From Syntrophobotulus glycolicus DSM 8271 (GTDB lineage: Bacteria > Bacillota > Desulfitobacteriia > Desulfitobacteriales > Syntrophobotulaceae): 64,000 nt of DNA. Made by a program: the position numbers and the translations under genes. Positions within the stretch are counted from its first letter, which is position 1; each line of letters starts with the position of its first letter. This document shows positions 54,689-63,728 of this stretch, piece by piece. Below the pieces are notes generated by a model, which was not told where the DNA came from, did no database searches, and worked only from the letters and a program-made list of their open reading frames with translations. The DNA lies in the NCBI RefSeq assembly GCF_000190635.1, contig NC_015172.1, positions 1,550,001-1,614,000 on the forward strand. The letters run 5' to 3'.

Positions 54689-56227
54689 TCACCGATTTTC
54701 CCATTCGATTAAGTTTGGATTTTCTTCAAGTATGGATTCATACTGGTGGCGATTCCCGTAAAGGCCTTCGGGATCCAAAACTTTGTATCGTTCGTATTTT
54801 AGTTTTCTGTCGGCGGCGGTTGCCCAGCCGTAATGCTTGACCCGCAATTCCGACACGGCATTTGGCAGAATAAAGATATTGACAGGAAACCTCCCGCAAT
54901 GGAGCGGCGTTTCTTTCCAATTGTAGATGAAGTCAGGCTGGTATCTCAGCAGAAACGGCCGGTAATAGTTATGGGCATTCCAGAATTGATCTTCCCGGTA
55001 ATGATTTTGATCCCACATATCGTAAAGTCTGAAAGAATATAAATCGATGTCTTCCTGATTGATGAGCCTTCTCACTTCCGCATAAAAACGGTCCTCAAAC
55101 ATTTCGTCGGCGTCAATGTTTAAAATCCAATCAGGGTTTGTCTGGATTGTTTCATGCCATTGTCTTTTTCTTAATTCCACTTCCTGTTTAAACAGCGATT
55201 GGGGATTATGAATGAGGTGAAGCGGGATATTGGGCAGCATTTTACGGCAGAGTTCAACAGTATCGTCAGTACTGGCATCATCAATGATGACTGCTTCATC
55301 AATTATCCCGTCGAGTTTGGCGAGGATTTCTTTAAGGTACCTTTGCCCTTCATTTTTTACGATCATCGAAAGTGTCAGCTTATTTTCCTGGCCCTTATAT
55401 TGCCGAATAAGGGGCGGTTGACAACGGTTTACATAGTCAGAGACGCCATCCAAATCCTTTTCCCGATAAATATGGTAAGCCGGATAATGGGTATCAACAA
55501 AAAGGTCCAATCCCAGGACAACTGCCCGGATACAAAAGAATCTGTCCTCTCCCCATATGGTCAGGTTTTTTATGGGCTTGAAATTTACCCCTTTTCGTAA
55601 AGCTTCTTTATTGATCAGTGTGCAGGCCCCCAGACCTCCCACTTCATAAACTCCCGGCATCTTTAATTGATTGAGGAAACGGTTTGTTCTCAGAACTGTC
55701 TCCTCTGAGGAAAGGCTCTCTCCATAATTCAAAGGAGCCAGGCCATATTTATCATAGAGCCAGACATTGGGATAGTAACCTTCTCCAATACGCCACTGGG
55801 TCCAGAATATTTCTGAGATGATCATTTTTCCTCTGCTTTTTAAATGTTCAATGAGGTAGGGATGAATGACCAGGTCGGAATCGATGAAAAACAGATAGTC
55901 GTATTTTTCTGCTAAAGCATAGTCAATGATTCTGTTTTTAAATTCCGCTACTTTCAGAAGGAGATGATTGGTCCAGTTGTGAGTATGGTCATTACAGCAA
56001 TACTGGGATTCTTTTTCTCCTTCAAAGATGATGACGTTGTCCCGCTCATCCCGGAACTGTTGAAGAAGCTCACTTGAATGCTGATCAATATTGTCATCGA
56101 CAAATACAAAATCTATCGTGACAGTATCCTGAACAAGCCTTTTCAGGGAATCAAGGAAGGCCATCAATATTTGAGGCTTCTGGTAGATAGGGCTGCCTAA
56201 AAGTACTCTTTGTTTATTCAAATTCAT
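54689..56227 (-). CDS. Two-domain glycosyltransferase
   Basis: A 512-residue protein with two GT-A-like domains. N-terminal domain (to about 290): VLLGSPIYQKPQI, VFVDDN, DxD in FFIDSDLVIHP. C-terminal GT2 domain (from about 300): LTLSMIVKNEGQRYLKEIL, VIIDDASTDDTVELC, LNIDADEMFE. ATG at 56227 is taken because the protein then begins just before the GT core; the frame opens at a TTG at 56344 with no ribosome site. CATATAATC lies upstream but lacks a good SigK -35. It may belong to spore or cell-surface glycan synthesis; acceptor unknown. Confidence 0.8.
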   Translation of the reverse strand: MNLNKQRVLLGSPIYQKPQILMAFLDSLKRLVQDTVTIDFVFVDDNIDQHSSELLQQFRDERDNVIIFEGEKESQYCCNDHTHNWTNHLLLKVAEFKNRIIDYALAEKYDYLFFIDSDLVIHPYLIEHLKSRGKMIISEIFWTQWRIGEGYYPNVWLYDKYGLAPLNYGESLSSEETVLRTNRFLNQLKMPGVYEVGGLGACTLINKEALRKGVNFKPIKNLTIWGEDRFFCIRAVVLGLDLFVDTHYPAYHIYREKDLDGVSDYVNRCQPPLIRQYKGQENKLTLSMIVKNEGQRYLKEILAKLDGIIDEAVIIDDASTDDTVELCRKMLPNIPLHLIHNPQSLFKQEVELRKRQWHETIQTNPDWILNIDADEMFEDRFYAEVRRLINQEDIDLYSFRLYDMWDQNHYREDQFWNAHNYYRPFLLRYQPDFIYNWKETPLHCGRFPVNIFILPNAVSELRVKHYGWATAADRKLKYERYKVLDPEGLYGNRHQYESILEENPNLIEWENR

Positions 56228-56418
56228 CTCACCTTGAGTATCAAAATACAGTGTATCTATTGGATTATATGAAAAGAAGGTGAAAAGAGCCCCTGCTTTT
56301 TTGAAATATTTTAGTGAGAGACGGCTGATGGTTGTATCTGCCAACAGATAGTGTTAAATTAGAAATTACAAATCTTCGTAATTGAAGAGTAAAGGCTAAT
56401 GCTGGGAAAAGGGATGAA

Positions 56419-57489
56419 ATGAAAATGAAGCACTCAGAGCTAAAGCAGCAGCTTTATTTTATTGTTCTGCAGGCGATCATAGCTATTTCCGCTCTGTCGA
56501 TTCTGGGAAATTTTATTATCGCGTTACCCTTGAATATTAATCTGAAGTGGGTTTTTCTGTTTTTTGCCGCATTGATCAATCTTCTTTTGGAGAAACAGAA
56601 GGGCTCTTCAGTTCTTTTGAGATTTTTGCTTTGCTTTTTTGTTATCAGTATCTTTATTCCCCTCGGTTTTATTGATTCCGGAGGAAATAGAAGTGAGAGT
56701 ACGGCGTATATCTTTTTTGCCCTGATCGTGGTTACTTATTTATTTGACCGCTATTATCGGTATATCTTGATTGGAACGATCATCACAGTATTTATAGGAA
56801 TACGGACCTACGGGCATTTTTACCCCGAAAAAATCCCTGTCTATGATGTGAACAGCAGTTTGATCGACTGCTTAATTCAGGTGCCGACTATTTTGATTCT
56901 TTGTTTTTTAGTGATCAAGCGTTTTGTCGATGCCTATGATCTTGTCAATCAGAAGCTTTACAGGTATGCCCATTATGATGAGCTGACCGGGCTTTTAAAC
57001 AGGAGAAATTTTAATGATATTCTGCAAAAAAAATTTGATTCCGGCCACGACAATGGTTATTTAATCATGATGGACATCGATAATTTTAAAATCATCAATG
57101 ACAAAAAAGGCCACATTGTCGGGGATGATGTACTGAAATATTTGAGTGATCTCTTGAACAAGCATTTTTTCAATGGGAAGAACATGATCAGCCGTTGGGG
57201 CGGGGATGAATTTGTCATTATCTATTTTGGCCATATGGAGGAGCTGGAACGTATTCTGGAAGAGGTAAAGAGGATGTTCAAAAGCTATGTTGATCAGATT
57301 GAGCCATTATCTATCGTGGATATTAGTGTAGGTGTTGCGGCCCTGGAGGGCTGCAAAACATCTGCGGACATTTTTGCGAAGTCCGATCAGATCATGTATG
57401 AACAGAAAACCGCCAAAAAGAAAGCCCATTCAAATGCCTTCATCAAGGTCCCGGAGAAAGAAGAGGGTTTTCAATTTCAAGAAATTTAG
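56419..57489 (+). CDS. Membrane-bound diguanylate cyclase
   Basis: A 356-residue protein with about six membrane segments (residues 12-180) and a C-terminal GGDEF domain (about 190-345; DELTGLLNRRNF, MDIDNFKIINDKKGH, SRWGGDEFVIIYFG). The GGDEF motif is intact, so it should make c-di-GMP. The product-inhibition RxxD site, normally five residues before the motif, is absent (KNMISRW). AAAAGGGATGAA precedes the ATG. Overlaps the end of the convergent permease gene by 4 bases. Confidence 0.88.
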   Translation: MKMKHSELKQQLYFIVLQAIIAISALSILGNFIIALPLNINLKWVFLFFAALINLLLEKQKGSSVLLRFLLCFFVISIFIPLGFIDSGGNRSESTAYIFFALIVVTYLFDRYYRYILIGTIITVFIGIRTYGHFYPEKIPVYDVNSSLIDCLIQVPTILILCFLVIKRFVDAYDLVNQKLYRYAHYDELTGLLNRRNFNDILQKKFDSGHDNGYLIMMDIDNFKIINDKKGHIVGDDVLKYLSDLLNKHFFNGKNMISRWGGDEFVIIYFGHMEELERILEEVKRMFKSYVDQIEPLSIVDISVGVAALEGCKTSADIFAKSDQIMYEQKTAKKKAHSNAFIKVPEKEEGFQFQEI

Positions 57490-59309
57490 TGACAGATGTG
57501 GATAGGGACACTGGCGACAACGATGTCCTTTTTGAATAACAGGGCGGTCTTAACGATAAAACCTGTTTGATTGTGCAAAAAATACTGCCACCATTTTTTT
57601 GTGACAAACTCCGGAATCAGAACGGTAATGAGTTTGTCTTTCCCGATTTTAGCTTCTTCGGCTTCGATGTACTCGAGAAGGGGAGACAAAATAGCCCTGT
57701 AAGGGGAGGGCAAAACAATCAGGGGAATATCCGGTTCATATTCCTGCCATTTCACTTTAAGCTTTTCAACCTTATCTTCATCTATAGCAACGTGGACAGC
57801 GAAGATATCAGGAGATAAGGTTTTGGCGTAATTTACCGTATGGGCGACAATTTTGGTCAAGCTGGCGACAGGGATAATGATCCGCTGGCTGGTCGGATTG
57901 CCCAGTGGTTCACCGTGATAAGCCAGTTCCTTGGCAATTTCCCGGTAATGACGGTTAATCTTTACAAAAAAAAGAACAAAAATCGGAATAAGAATAAGAA
58001 CAAGCCAGGCCCCGCTGGTGAATTTTGTAGCGGCAATAACGACTAAAACCGTTCCTGTGACCACCATTCCTATGCCATTGATAAGGGCATAAGAAATCCA
58101 GCCGAAAGGCTTTTCTTTCACCCAACGGAACACCATGCCGGCTTGGGAAAGAGTAAAGGAGAGAAAGACTCCTACTGCATAGAGCGGAATTAATGCATGT
58201 ACTTTTCCCTTAAAGAGAATAATCAATACAGATGCGAGGGCAGCCAGGACAATTATTCCGTTGGAGTAAACCAGACGATCCCCGCGGGCAGCCATCCTTC
58301 TGGGTAAGAACCCATCCTGTCCCAAGATTGAGGTTAAGAGCGGAAACCCGGCAAAGCTTGTATTGGCGGCCAGAAATAAAATAACGGCAGTGCTGACCTG
58401 AACAAGATAGTAGAGGAGGTTCCGGTCAAAAACGATTGCCGCAATTTTCGAAACAATCGTTTCTTCAGGGCTGGGGACAATATGGTATAGGTTGGCCAGC
58501 ACGGTAATCCCGCCAAATAAAAAAACAATCAGACAGGCCATAACAATTAAAGTGGCAGAAGCATTTTTGGACTCCGGACTCCGGAAAGCCGGGACCCCGT
58601 TGCTGATGGCTTCCACTCCGGTCAAGGCCGTACACCCTGCGGAAAAGGCTCTTAATAAGAAAAACAGGGTAATCCCGCCTGAAAAAACAGGAGAAAGACC
58701 GGGCTCCGCCGGCAAGGGGGCCCCATAGAAGTAATATTTAACCAAACCGGTTCCAAGCAGAAGAAAGATGCCGGCAATGAAAAGATAGACGGGGAGGGTA
58801 AGAATAGTTGCCGATTCGGTAACTCCTCTCAGGTTTAACAAGGTTAGGGCCCAAATAAACAGCAAAGCAATGAAAACTTGATGTCCATGAACAGCAGGGA
58901 AGGCTGAGGTGACAGCGGCGACTCCGGCTGCCGTGCTGACCGCGACCGTAAGGACATAATCAATGATCAGAGCAGACCCGGCAACAAGTCCGGGAATTGT
59001 CCCCAGATTTTCCTTGGCCACAATATAGGCCCCTCCTCCGGAAGGGTAAGAAGAAATCGTCTGTCGATAAGAGAGGACAAGGATAACCAAAAGAGCGATA
59101 ATGGCTCCGGAAATCGGAAGGGAATAAGACAAAGCAGATGTGCCGGCAAGAACCAGCACCAGCAGGATTTCTTCTGTGGCATAAGCAACCGAAGATAAGG
59201 CATCGGAAGAGAAAACGGCCAAAGCTTGCTTTTTAGTTAAACGCTCGTGTTTTAACTGGGCGGTAAGCATTGGCTCACCGACGAAAAGACGTTTGAAATA
59301 GCGCAGCAC
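57486..59309 (-). CDS. APC-family potassium importer, KimA-like
   Basis: A 607-residue permease with about 12 membrane segments and a C-terminal cytoplasmic domain. SSDALSSVAYATEEILLVL, YPSGGGAYIVAKENLG and AFSAGCTALTGVEAISNGVP fit the KimA (YdaO) group of K+/H+ symporters, and its length matches Bacillus KimA. GTG start at 59309, 7 bases after AGAGGTG; the frame extends to 59360 but no site lies there. It is under a c-di-AMP riboswitch, the usual control for KimA-type importers: high c-di-AMP (high potassium) turns it off. Confidence 0.88.
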   Translation of the reverse strand: MLRYFKRLFVGEPMLTAQLKHERLTKKQALAVFSSDALSSVAYATEEILLVLVLAGTSALSYSLPISGAIIALLVILVLSYRQTISSYPSGGGAYIVAKENLGTIPGLVAGSALIIDYVLTVAVSTAAGVAAVTSAFPAVHGHQVFIALLFIWALTLLNLRGVTESATILTLPVYLFIAGIFLLLGTGLVKYYFYGAPLPAEPGLSPVFSGGITLFFLLRAFSAGCTALTGVEAISNGVPAFRSPESKNASATLIVMACLIVFLFGGITVLANLYHIVPSPEETIVSKIAAIVFDRNLLYYLVQVSTAVILFLAANTSFAGFPLLTSILGQDGFLPRRMAARGDRLVYSNGIIVLAALASVLIILFKGKVHALIPLYAVGVFLSFTLSQAGMVFRWVKEKPFGWISYALINGIGMVVTGTVLVVIAATKFTSGAWLVLILIPIFVLFFVKINRHYREIAKELAYHGEPLGNPTSQRIIIPVASLTKIVAHTVNYAKTLSPDIFAVHVAIDEDKVEKLKVKWQEYEPDIPLIVLPSPYRAILSPLLEYIEAEEAKIGKDKLITVLIPEFVTKKWWQYFLHNQTGFIVKTALLFKKDIVVASVPIHICH

Positions 59310-59356
59310 GATAGAACACCTCTGATTTATAAATGGATTTTTATCAATAGATTCAA

Positions 59357-59380
59357 ACAAAAAAAACCCCGAAGGGGTTG
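59357..59380 (-). terminator. Riboswitch-controlled terminator before the KimA-like gene
   Basis: Minus strand: AACCCC-TTC-GGGGTT (59378-59365 region) followed by eight T, between the aptamer and the start codon. This is the expression platform of the c-di-AMP riboswitch. Confidence 0.88.
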
Positions 59381-59429
59381 AAAAAAGGCCATAAAAAATC
59401 TAAGGAATGTTCACTTTTTTTCCTCCTTC

Positions 59430-59543
59430 AACGCTTACGAGGTTAGCTGACGGATTCGGGTCGAATGGATTAACCCTACACACATGGTGATTCACCCCGG
59501 CTTAAATTAAGCAATTGGTTCCCCCGCTCAAAGATTCAGCGTT
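59430..59543 (-). ncRNA. c-di-AMP riboswitch (ydaO-yuaA type)
   Basis: Minus strand reads AACGCTGAATC, GAGCGGGGGAACCAA, GGGGTGAATC, GTAGGGTTAATCC, GACCCGAATCCGTCAGCTAA and CCTCGTAAGCGTT, all conserved ydaO elements in order. The outer stem AACGCT/AGCGTT closes it. A TATAAT (59568-59563) lies about 20 bases upstream. The following terminator and KimA-like potassium importer complete the standard OFF switch. Confidence 0.95.
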
Positions 59544-59568
59544 TCATATGATTTCATCTTTAATTATA

Positions 59569-59886
59569 CCAATATTAGACCGATCATCTAAAAAAGTATA
59601 GGATCAAATTTTGGCAGATTATCGTTTAATTACTGGAAAGAAACTAATCTCTATCAGCTAATGATTCCGCAATCATTAAGGCTGATTATTTCTCATCATT
59701 GCTCGTTCTTACATCTAAATGGTATTTTTTCAGGAGTATTGACTCTGGATGGAAGAGAACATAGGTGTTTGAGAGAACAATAACTTTTACAAAATATTAA
59801 CGAAATTTTTATATTTGTAAAGTATAATAAATCTAAAGAAGATACCTCAAAAAGAGCTCTGAAAATTTCCCCGTGGAGGAAAACAA
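59569..59886. other. Intergenic region between divergent permease and PAP2 genes
   Basis: About 320 bp, AT-rich; no gene seen. AAAGTATAATAAATC (59819-59833) is a likely -10 region for the PAP2 gene. Confidence 0.4.
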
Positions 59887-60405
59887 ATGCAAAGCATTTT
59901 GCGTATGATTGGAATAGGCGATATTAATATGTTTATCTATTTAAACCACAAAATTAACTGCAAATTCCTGGATAAGATTATGCCGCTCGTGACTTTGATG
60001 GGGGGAGCTTACTTTACCATATTTGTTGTAGCTTTGCTTGGGATTTTCGGTGATGAAGAATTAAAGGCGGTTACATTCAAAGGAGCAACTTCTTTATTTG
60101 TGAGTTTTTTCATTGGGTTTATGATCAAAAAAATGCTTGGCAGGCCAAGGCCGTATAAGGTAATTGCATGTACAAATATCGGTGACAAAGTCTGGAAAGA
60201 TCACTCCTTTCCTTCCGGACATACCACCGCTGCCTTTTCACTTGCCGTAAGCTACTCTCTATATTATTCGGAGCTGGAATTTCCGTTGATCTTATGTGCG
60301 GCGCTTGTAGGGATTTCGCGAATTTATCTCGGGCAGCACTATCCTACGGATATTTTGGCCGGAGCTTTGTTAGGTACGACGACTTCCCTGCTGATTTTCC
60401 TGTGA
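59887..60405 (+). CDS. PAP2 family phosphatase (BcrC-like)
   Basis: A 172-residue integral membrane phosphatase with all three PAP2 motifs: KKMLGRPRP, SFPSGHTTAAF and SRIYLGQHYPTDILAG. Members hydrolyse undecaprenyl diphosphate or other lipid phosphates at the outer face of the membrane. CGTGGAGGAAAACAA precedes the ATG. Monocistronic in appearance. Confidence 0.9.
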   Translation: MQSILRMIGIGDINMFIYLNHKINCKFLDKIMPLVTLMGGAYFTIFVVALLGIFGDEELKAVTFKGATSLFVSFFIGFMIKKMLGRPRPYKVIACTNIGDKVWKDHSFPSGHTTAAFSLAVSYSLYYSELEFPLILCAALVGISRIYLGQHYPTDILAGALLGTTTSLLIFL

Positions 60406-60528
60406 TGATCTTAAATTGTTGATCAAATCAAATCAAGGCTGTTTAAAAAGCGGGATAGTATGATACGATGATTAAGGAATCCGAATAGTAAACAGTGAAC
60501 ACAGGAATTAAACATAAGGGAGAGAACT

Positions 60529-61155
60529 ATGCTAAGTTTTTCAGCGCTTGTTTCATTTATTGGAGCATCTATTCTGCTGACAATTGCACCCGGCCCTGAT
60601 AATCTGTTTGTAGTTGCCCAAAGTGTATCCCATGGACGTAAAGCAGGAATCGCAACAGCACTGGGTTTGTGTTCGGGGATCACTGTCCATACTATGGCTG
60701 CGGCATTGGGCATCTCAGCGATTTTATACCAATCTGATCTGGCTTTCCGGCTGATGAAATATATCGGGGCTTTGTATCTGATATACTTGGCATGCCAGGC
60801 AATTAAAGAAAGAAATGTTATGGCGATTGAAGATAAGGTGGAAAAACAGACAGGTTTTTCGCTCTATCGCAGAGGCATTTTCATGAATGTCCTAAACCCT
60901 AAGGTTGCTTTGTTTTTTCTGGCGTTCCTTCCTCAGTTTGTTCAACCGCAGAATGGCAATATTCCCGGGCAATTTGTTTTATTAGGCCTGATATTTATGC
61001 TGCAGGCGGTAATCATCATGACAGGTATTGCCGTATGTTCGGGGAGCTTTGGCCGAAAGTTCTTGAATCAACCCCGGGTCGCCGGCTGCATCAACCTGCT
61101 GAAGGCAAGTATTTTTGCGGTGATCGGCATTCGCCTGGCCTTGGCAGAAAGATAG
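60529..61155 (+). CDS. LysE/RhtB family amino acid exporter
   Basis: A 208-residue exporter with five to six membrane segments: TIAPGPDNLFVVAQSVSHGRKAG near the N-terminus and FLNVLNPK-type NVLNPKVALFFLAFLPQFV in the middle are the family signatures. AAGGGAGAGAACT precedes the ATG. The substrate (lysine, threonine, homoserine or leucine) is not determined. Confidence 0.92.
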   Translation: MLSFSALVSFIGASILLTIAPGPDNLFVVAQSVSHGRKAGIATALGLCSGITVHTMAAALGISAILYQSDLAFRLMKYIGALYLIYLACQAIKERNVMAIEDKVEKQTGFSLYRRGIFMNVLNPKVALFFLAFLPQFVQPQNGNIPGQFVLLGLIFMLQAVIIMTGIAVCSGSFGRKFLNQPRVAGCINLLKASIFAVIGIRLALAER

Positions 61156-61224
61156 GATTAAATATCGGGGGAAATTCAAATAATTAAGAAGAAAGATACT
61201 GGCGAAAGTTCAGGAGGCCCTAAA

Positions 61225-62097
61225 ATGAAGGAGGCAGTGCTGTACCAAAAGATAGATGAGAATAAGGTGAAATGTGCAGTATGCAATCAGCGCTGTATGA
61301 TTGCCGATGGTCAAAGGGGAATTTGCGGGGTCCGGGAAAACAATAAAGGAATACTTTGGGCCTTGAATGATGGTAAAACCATAGCGGTAAATATCGACCC
61401 TATTGAGAAAAAACCTCTTTTTCATTTTCTGCCCGGCACCAAGACCTATTCGTTCGCCGCAGCAGGCTGCAATTTTCGCTGTTCCTGGTGCCAGAACTGG
61501 GAGATCGCCCAAAGTCCCAAACCGCATAAATTGGTTCAGGGACTGGATATTTTGCCGGAGGAACATGTTAAGCGGGCTCTTGCCCATCATTGTCTTTCTG
61601 TTTCCTATACTTATTCTGAACCGACTATTTATGTGGAATATGCTCTGGAAACCATGAAACTGGCCAGAGATAATGGTTTAAAAAATATTTGGGTAACAAA
61701 TGGATATCTGTCTATGGAAACCATGCAGTTGGTTACACCTTTTCTCGATGCGGCCAATGTTGATTTTAAAGGACCGGACGACAGTGTTTATGAAAAATAC
61801 TGTGGCGGTAAAGCAGGATATGTTATGGAAAGCCTGAAATATCTTTATCTTGCAGGTGTCCATATTGAAATAACAACTTTGCTGGTTCCGGGTGTAAATG
61901 ATCAGGCCGGCCAAATCGAAAATATCGCCCGGTTTATTGCGGCAGAGCTGAGTCCTGAAGTGCCCTGGCATATCAGCAGGTTTTTTCCGGCCTGGAAAAT
62001 GACCGATACCCCTGTTACTCCATTGGAAACAATGAACATGGCAAAAGAAACAGGCCGGAAAAACGGGCTGAAAAATGTTTATTTGGGTAATGTTTAA
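61225..62097 (+). CDS. amrS: AmmeMemoRadiSam system radical SAM enzyme
   Basis: A 290-residue radical SAM enzyme of the AmrS group: N-terminal CAVCNQRCMIADGQRGICGVR, then the cluster motif CNFRCSWCQNWEIAQ (CX3CX2C), SYTYSEPTIYVEYALE and FKGPDDSVYEKYC. AmrS works with AMMECR1- and Memo-type proteins in an unknown modification; neither partner is in this window. CAGGAGGCCCTAAA precedes the ATG. Confidence 0.9.
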   Translation: MKEAVLYQKIDENKVKCAVCNQRCMIADGQRGICGVRENNKGILWALNDGKTIAVNIDPIEKKPLFHFLPGTKTYSFAAAGCNFRCSWCQNWEIAQSPKPHKLVQGLDILPEEHVKRALAHHCLSVSYTYSEPTIYVEYALETMKLARDNGLKNIWVTNGYLSMETMQLVTPFLDAANVDFKGPDDSVYEKYCGGKAGYVMESLKYLYLAGVHIEITTLLVPGVNDQAGQIENIARFIAAELSPEVPWHISRFFPAWKMTDTPVTPLETMNMAKETGRKNGLKNVYLGNV

Positions 62098-62149
62098 ATG
62101 AGCGGGAGCTGTTTCTTAGAATCTTGCAACAAAGAGAAGGGGAAAGAGG

Positions 62150-63028
62150 ATGAACCTGAAAGACTATTGTTTTTTCGGAAATAAACCTTTTGTCATTGAG
62201 CAATTTGATCCGGCCCAGACCGGGAAGTTCCAGCTTAAGAATGAAGTAGAAGAATTACACCATACGAACTTGCTTAAGATGCAGGAATTGCAGGACAGGC
62301 TTTATGCAGAAAATAAGGAAGCACTGTTGATTATTTTTCAGGGTATGGATGCGTCAGGTAAGGACAGTGCTGTTAAGCATGTCATGGGCGGGGTGAACCC
62401 CCAGGGAATAAATGTTCATAATTTTAAAAAGCCTTCGTCCGAAGAGCTTGACCATGACTATATGTGGAGGTCTATGCGGGTGATTCCCGAGAGAGGGAAA
62501 ATAGGAGTATTCAACCGTTCCTATTATGAGGATGTATTAGTTGGCAAAGTGCACAAATTATATCAGGAGTCTTATCTGCCTGACAGGTGTAAGACAGATA
62601 AAATATTTGAGCAGCGTTATCAGCAGATCAAAAATTATGAAAGATACCTGTACGAAAACGGGATAAGAGTCATAAAGTTTTTTCTTCATATTTCCAAGGA
62701 AGAGCAGAAGAAACGTTTCCTGGAACGAATAGAGGATGATCAGAAAAACTGGAAATTCTCCGATTCTGATATGATTGAGCGTGATTACTGGGAAGAATAC
62801 CAAAGGGCCTATCATGATGCGATCAATGCCACGGCAACAAGGATTGCTCCATGGTATGTCGTGCCTTCCGATAAAAAGTGGTTTGGACACTTCATCATTT
62901 CAGAAACGATCATTGATACGCTCGAAAAGATCAATCCTCAATATCCGGCAGTCACCAGGGAAAGGAAAGAAAGGCTTCTGGAATTCCGAAGCAAGCTTTT
63001 GCGGGAAGAAGAACAGAGCAGTTTTTGA
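62150..63028 (+). CDS. Polyphosphate kinase 2 family protein
   Basis: A 292-residue PPK2-family enzyme transferring phosphate between polyphosphate and nucleotides: Walker A GMDASGKDSAVKHV, NPQGINVHNFKKPS, FNRSYYEDVLV and LHISKEEQKKRFLERI. The size is that of single-domain PPK2 (class I/III). AAGAGGATG is close to the start, with GGGGAAAGAGG upstream. Role in polyphosphate-driven nucleotide regeneration is from the family. Confidence 0.9.
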   Translation: MNLKDYCFFGNKPFVIEQFDPAQTGKFQLKNEVEELHHTNLLKMQELQDRLYAENKEALLIIFQGMDASGKDSAVKHVMGGVNPQGINVHNFKKPSSEELDHDYMWRSMRVIPERGKIGVFNRSYYEDVLVGKVHKLYQESYLPDRCKTDKIFEQRYQQIKNYERYLYENGIRVIKFFLHISKEEQKKRFLERIEDDQKNWKFSDSDMIERDYWEEYQRAYHDAINATATRIAPWYVVPSDKKWFGHFIISETIIDTLEKINPQYPAVTRERKERLLEFRSKLLREEEQSSF

Positions 63029-63132
63029 AAATTCCCTTTTTCATTTATGATTTTCCTCTTTCAAATGATATAATAAAGAAGATCTTAGGCTTATCGAAGA
63101 TGAAGCAAAAGGGAAAAACAGGAGGGTTAATG

Positions 63133-63702
63133 ATGAAGAAGTGGTTAATTGCGGCAGGTATTGTTGTAGTTTTGGTTATGCTGCTTGTTTCCGGGTATAA
63201 TAATCTTGTAAAAATGTCGGAAAGTGTTGACGGCAGTTGGGCTCAGGTTGAAAATCAGCTGCAGCGCCGGCTTGATCTGATTCCTAATTTGGTCGAAACA
63301 GTCAAGGGATATGCCGCTCAGGAGCAGGAAGTCTTTGGTCAGGTTTCCGATGCCCGGGCCAAACTGGCGGGAACGGTACAGGGAAATGCTACGGCAAGTG
63401 AGACAGCACAGGCTGATCAGGCCTTAACAAGCGCGGTCGGAAGATTATTGGCAATAGCTGAGAACTATCCTCAGTTAAAATCGGACGCCAACTTCCGTGC
63501 CCTTCAGGATGAGCTTGCCGGGACAGAAAACCGTATTGCTACAGTCAGGATGGATTATAATAATGCGGTTCAGGCTTATAATGCAAAAATAAAAACTTTC
63601 CCTACCCTGATTTATGCCAACATTTTTGGTTTTGACGAAAGAGATTATTTTAAAGCTGATGAAGGTGCAGCCAATGTTCCGAACGTTGATTTTTCGAAAT
63701 AG
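63133..63702 (+). CDS. LemA family protein
   Basis: A 189-residue protein with an N-terminal membrane segment (KKWLIAAGIVVVLVMLLVSG) and the LemA helical core (YNNLVKMSESVDGSWAQVEN, QLQRRLDLIPNLVETVKGYA, IAENYPQLKSDANFRALQDE). ATG 63133 (or 63130) follows AGGAGGG; the open frame starts at TTG 63025 overlapping the previous gene. It is followed 27 bp later by a TPM-domain gene, the usual LemA partner. Confidence 0.92.
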   Translation: MKKWLIAAGIVVVLVMLLVSGYNNLVKMSESVDGSWAQVENQLQRRLDLIPNLVETVKGYAAQEQEVFGQVSDARAKLAGTVQGNATASETAQADQALTSAVGRLLAIAENYPQLKSDANFRALQDELAGTENRIATVRMDYNNAVQAYNAKIKTFPTLIYANIFGFDERDYFKADEGAANVPNVDFSK

Positions 63703-63728
63703 GTAGAGAATGAAGGGAATGGGACTAC

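Noticed and set aside
54689-56344. Extended N-terminus of the two-domain glycosyltransferase from 56344
   Set aside because: It would start at TTG with no ribosome site, and the extra 39 residues do not resemble the family; the ATG at 56227 is preferred.
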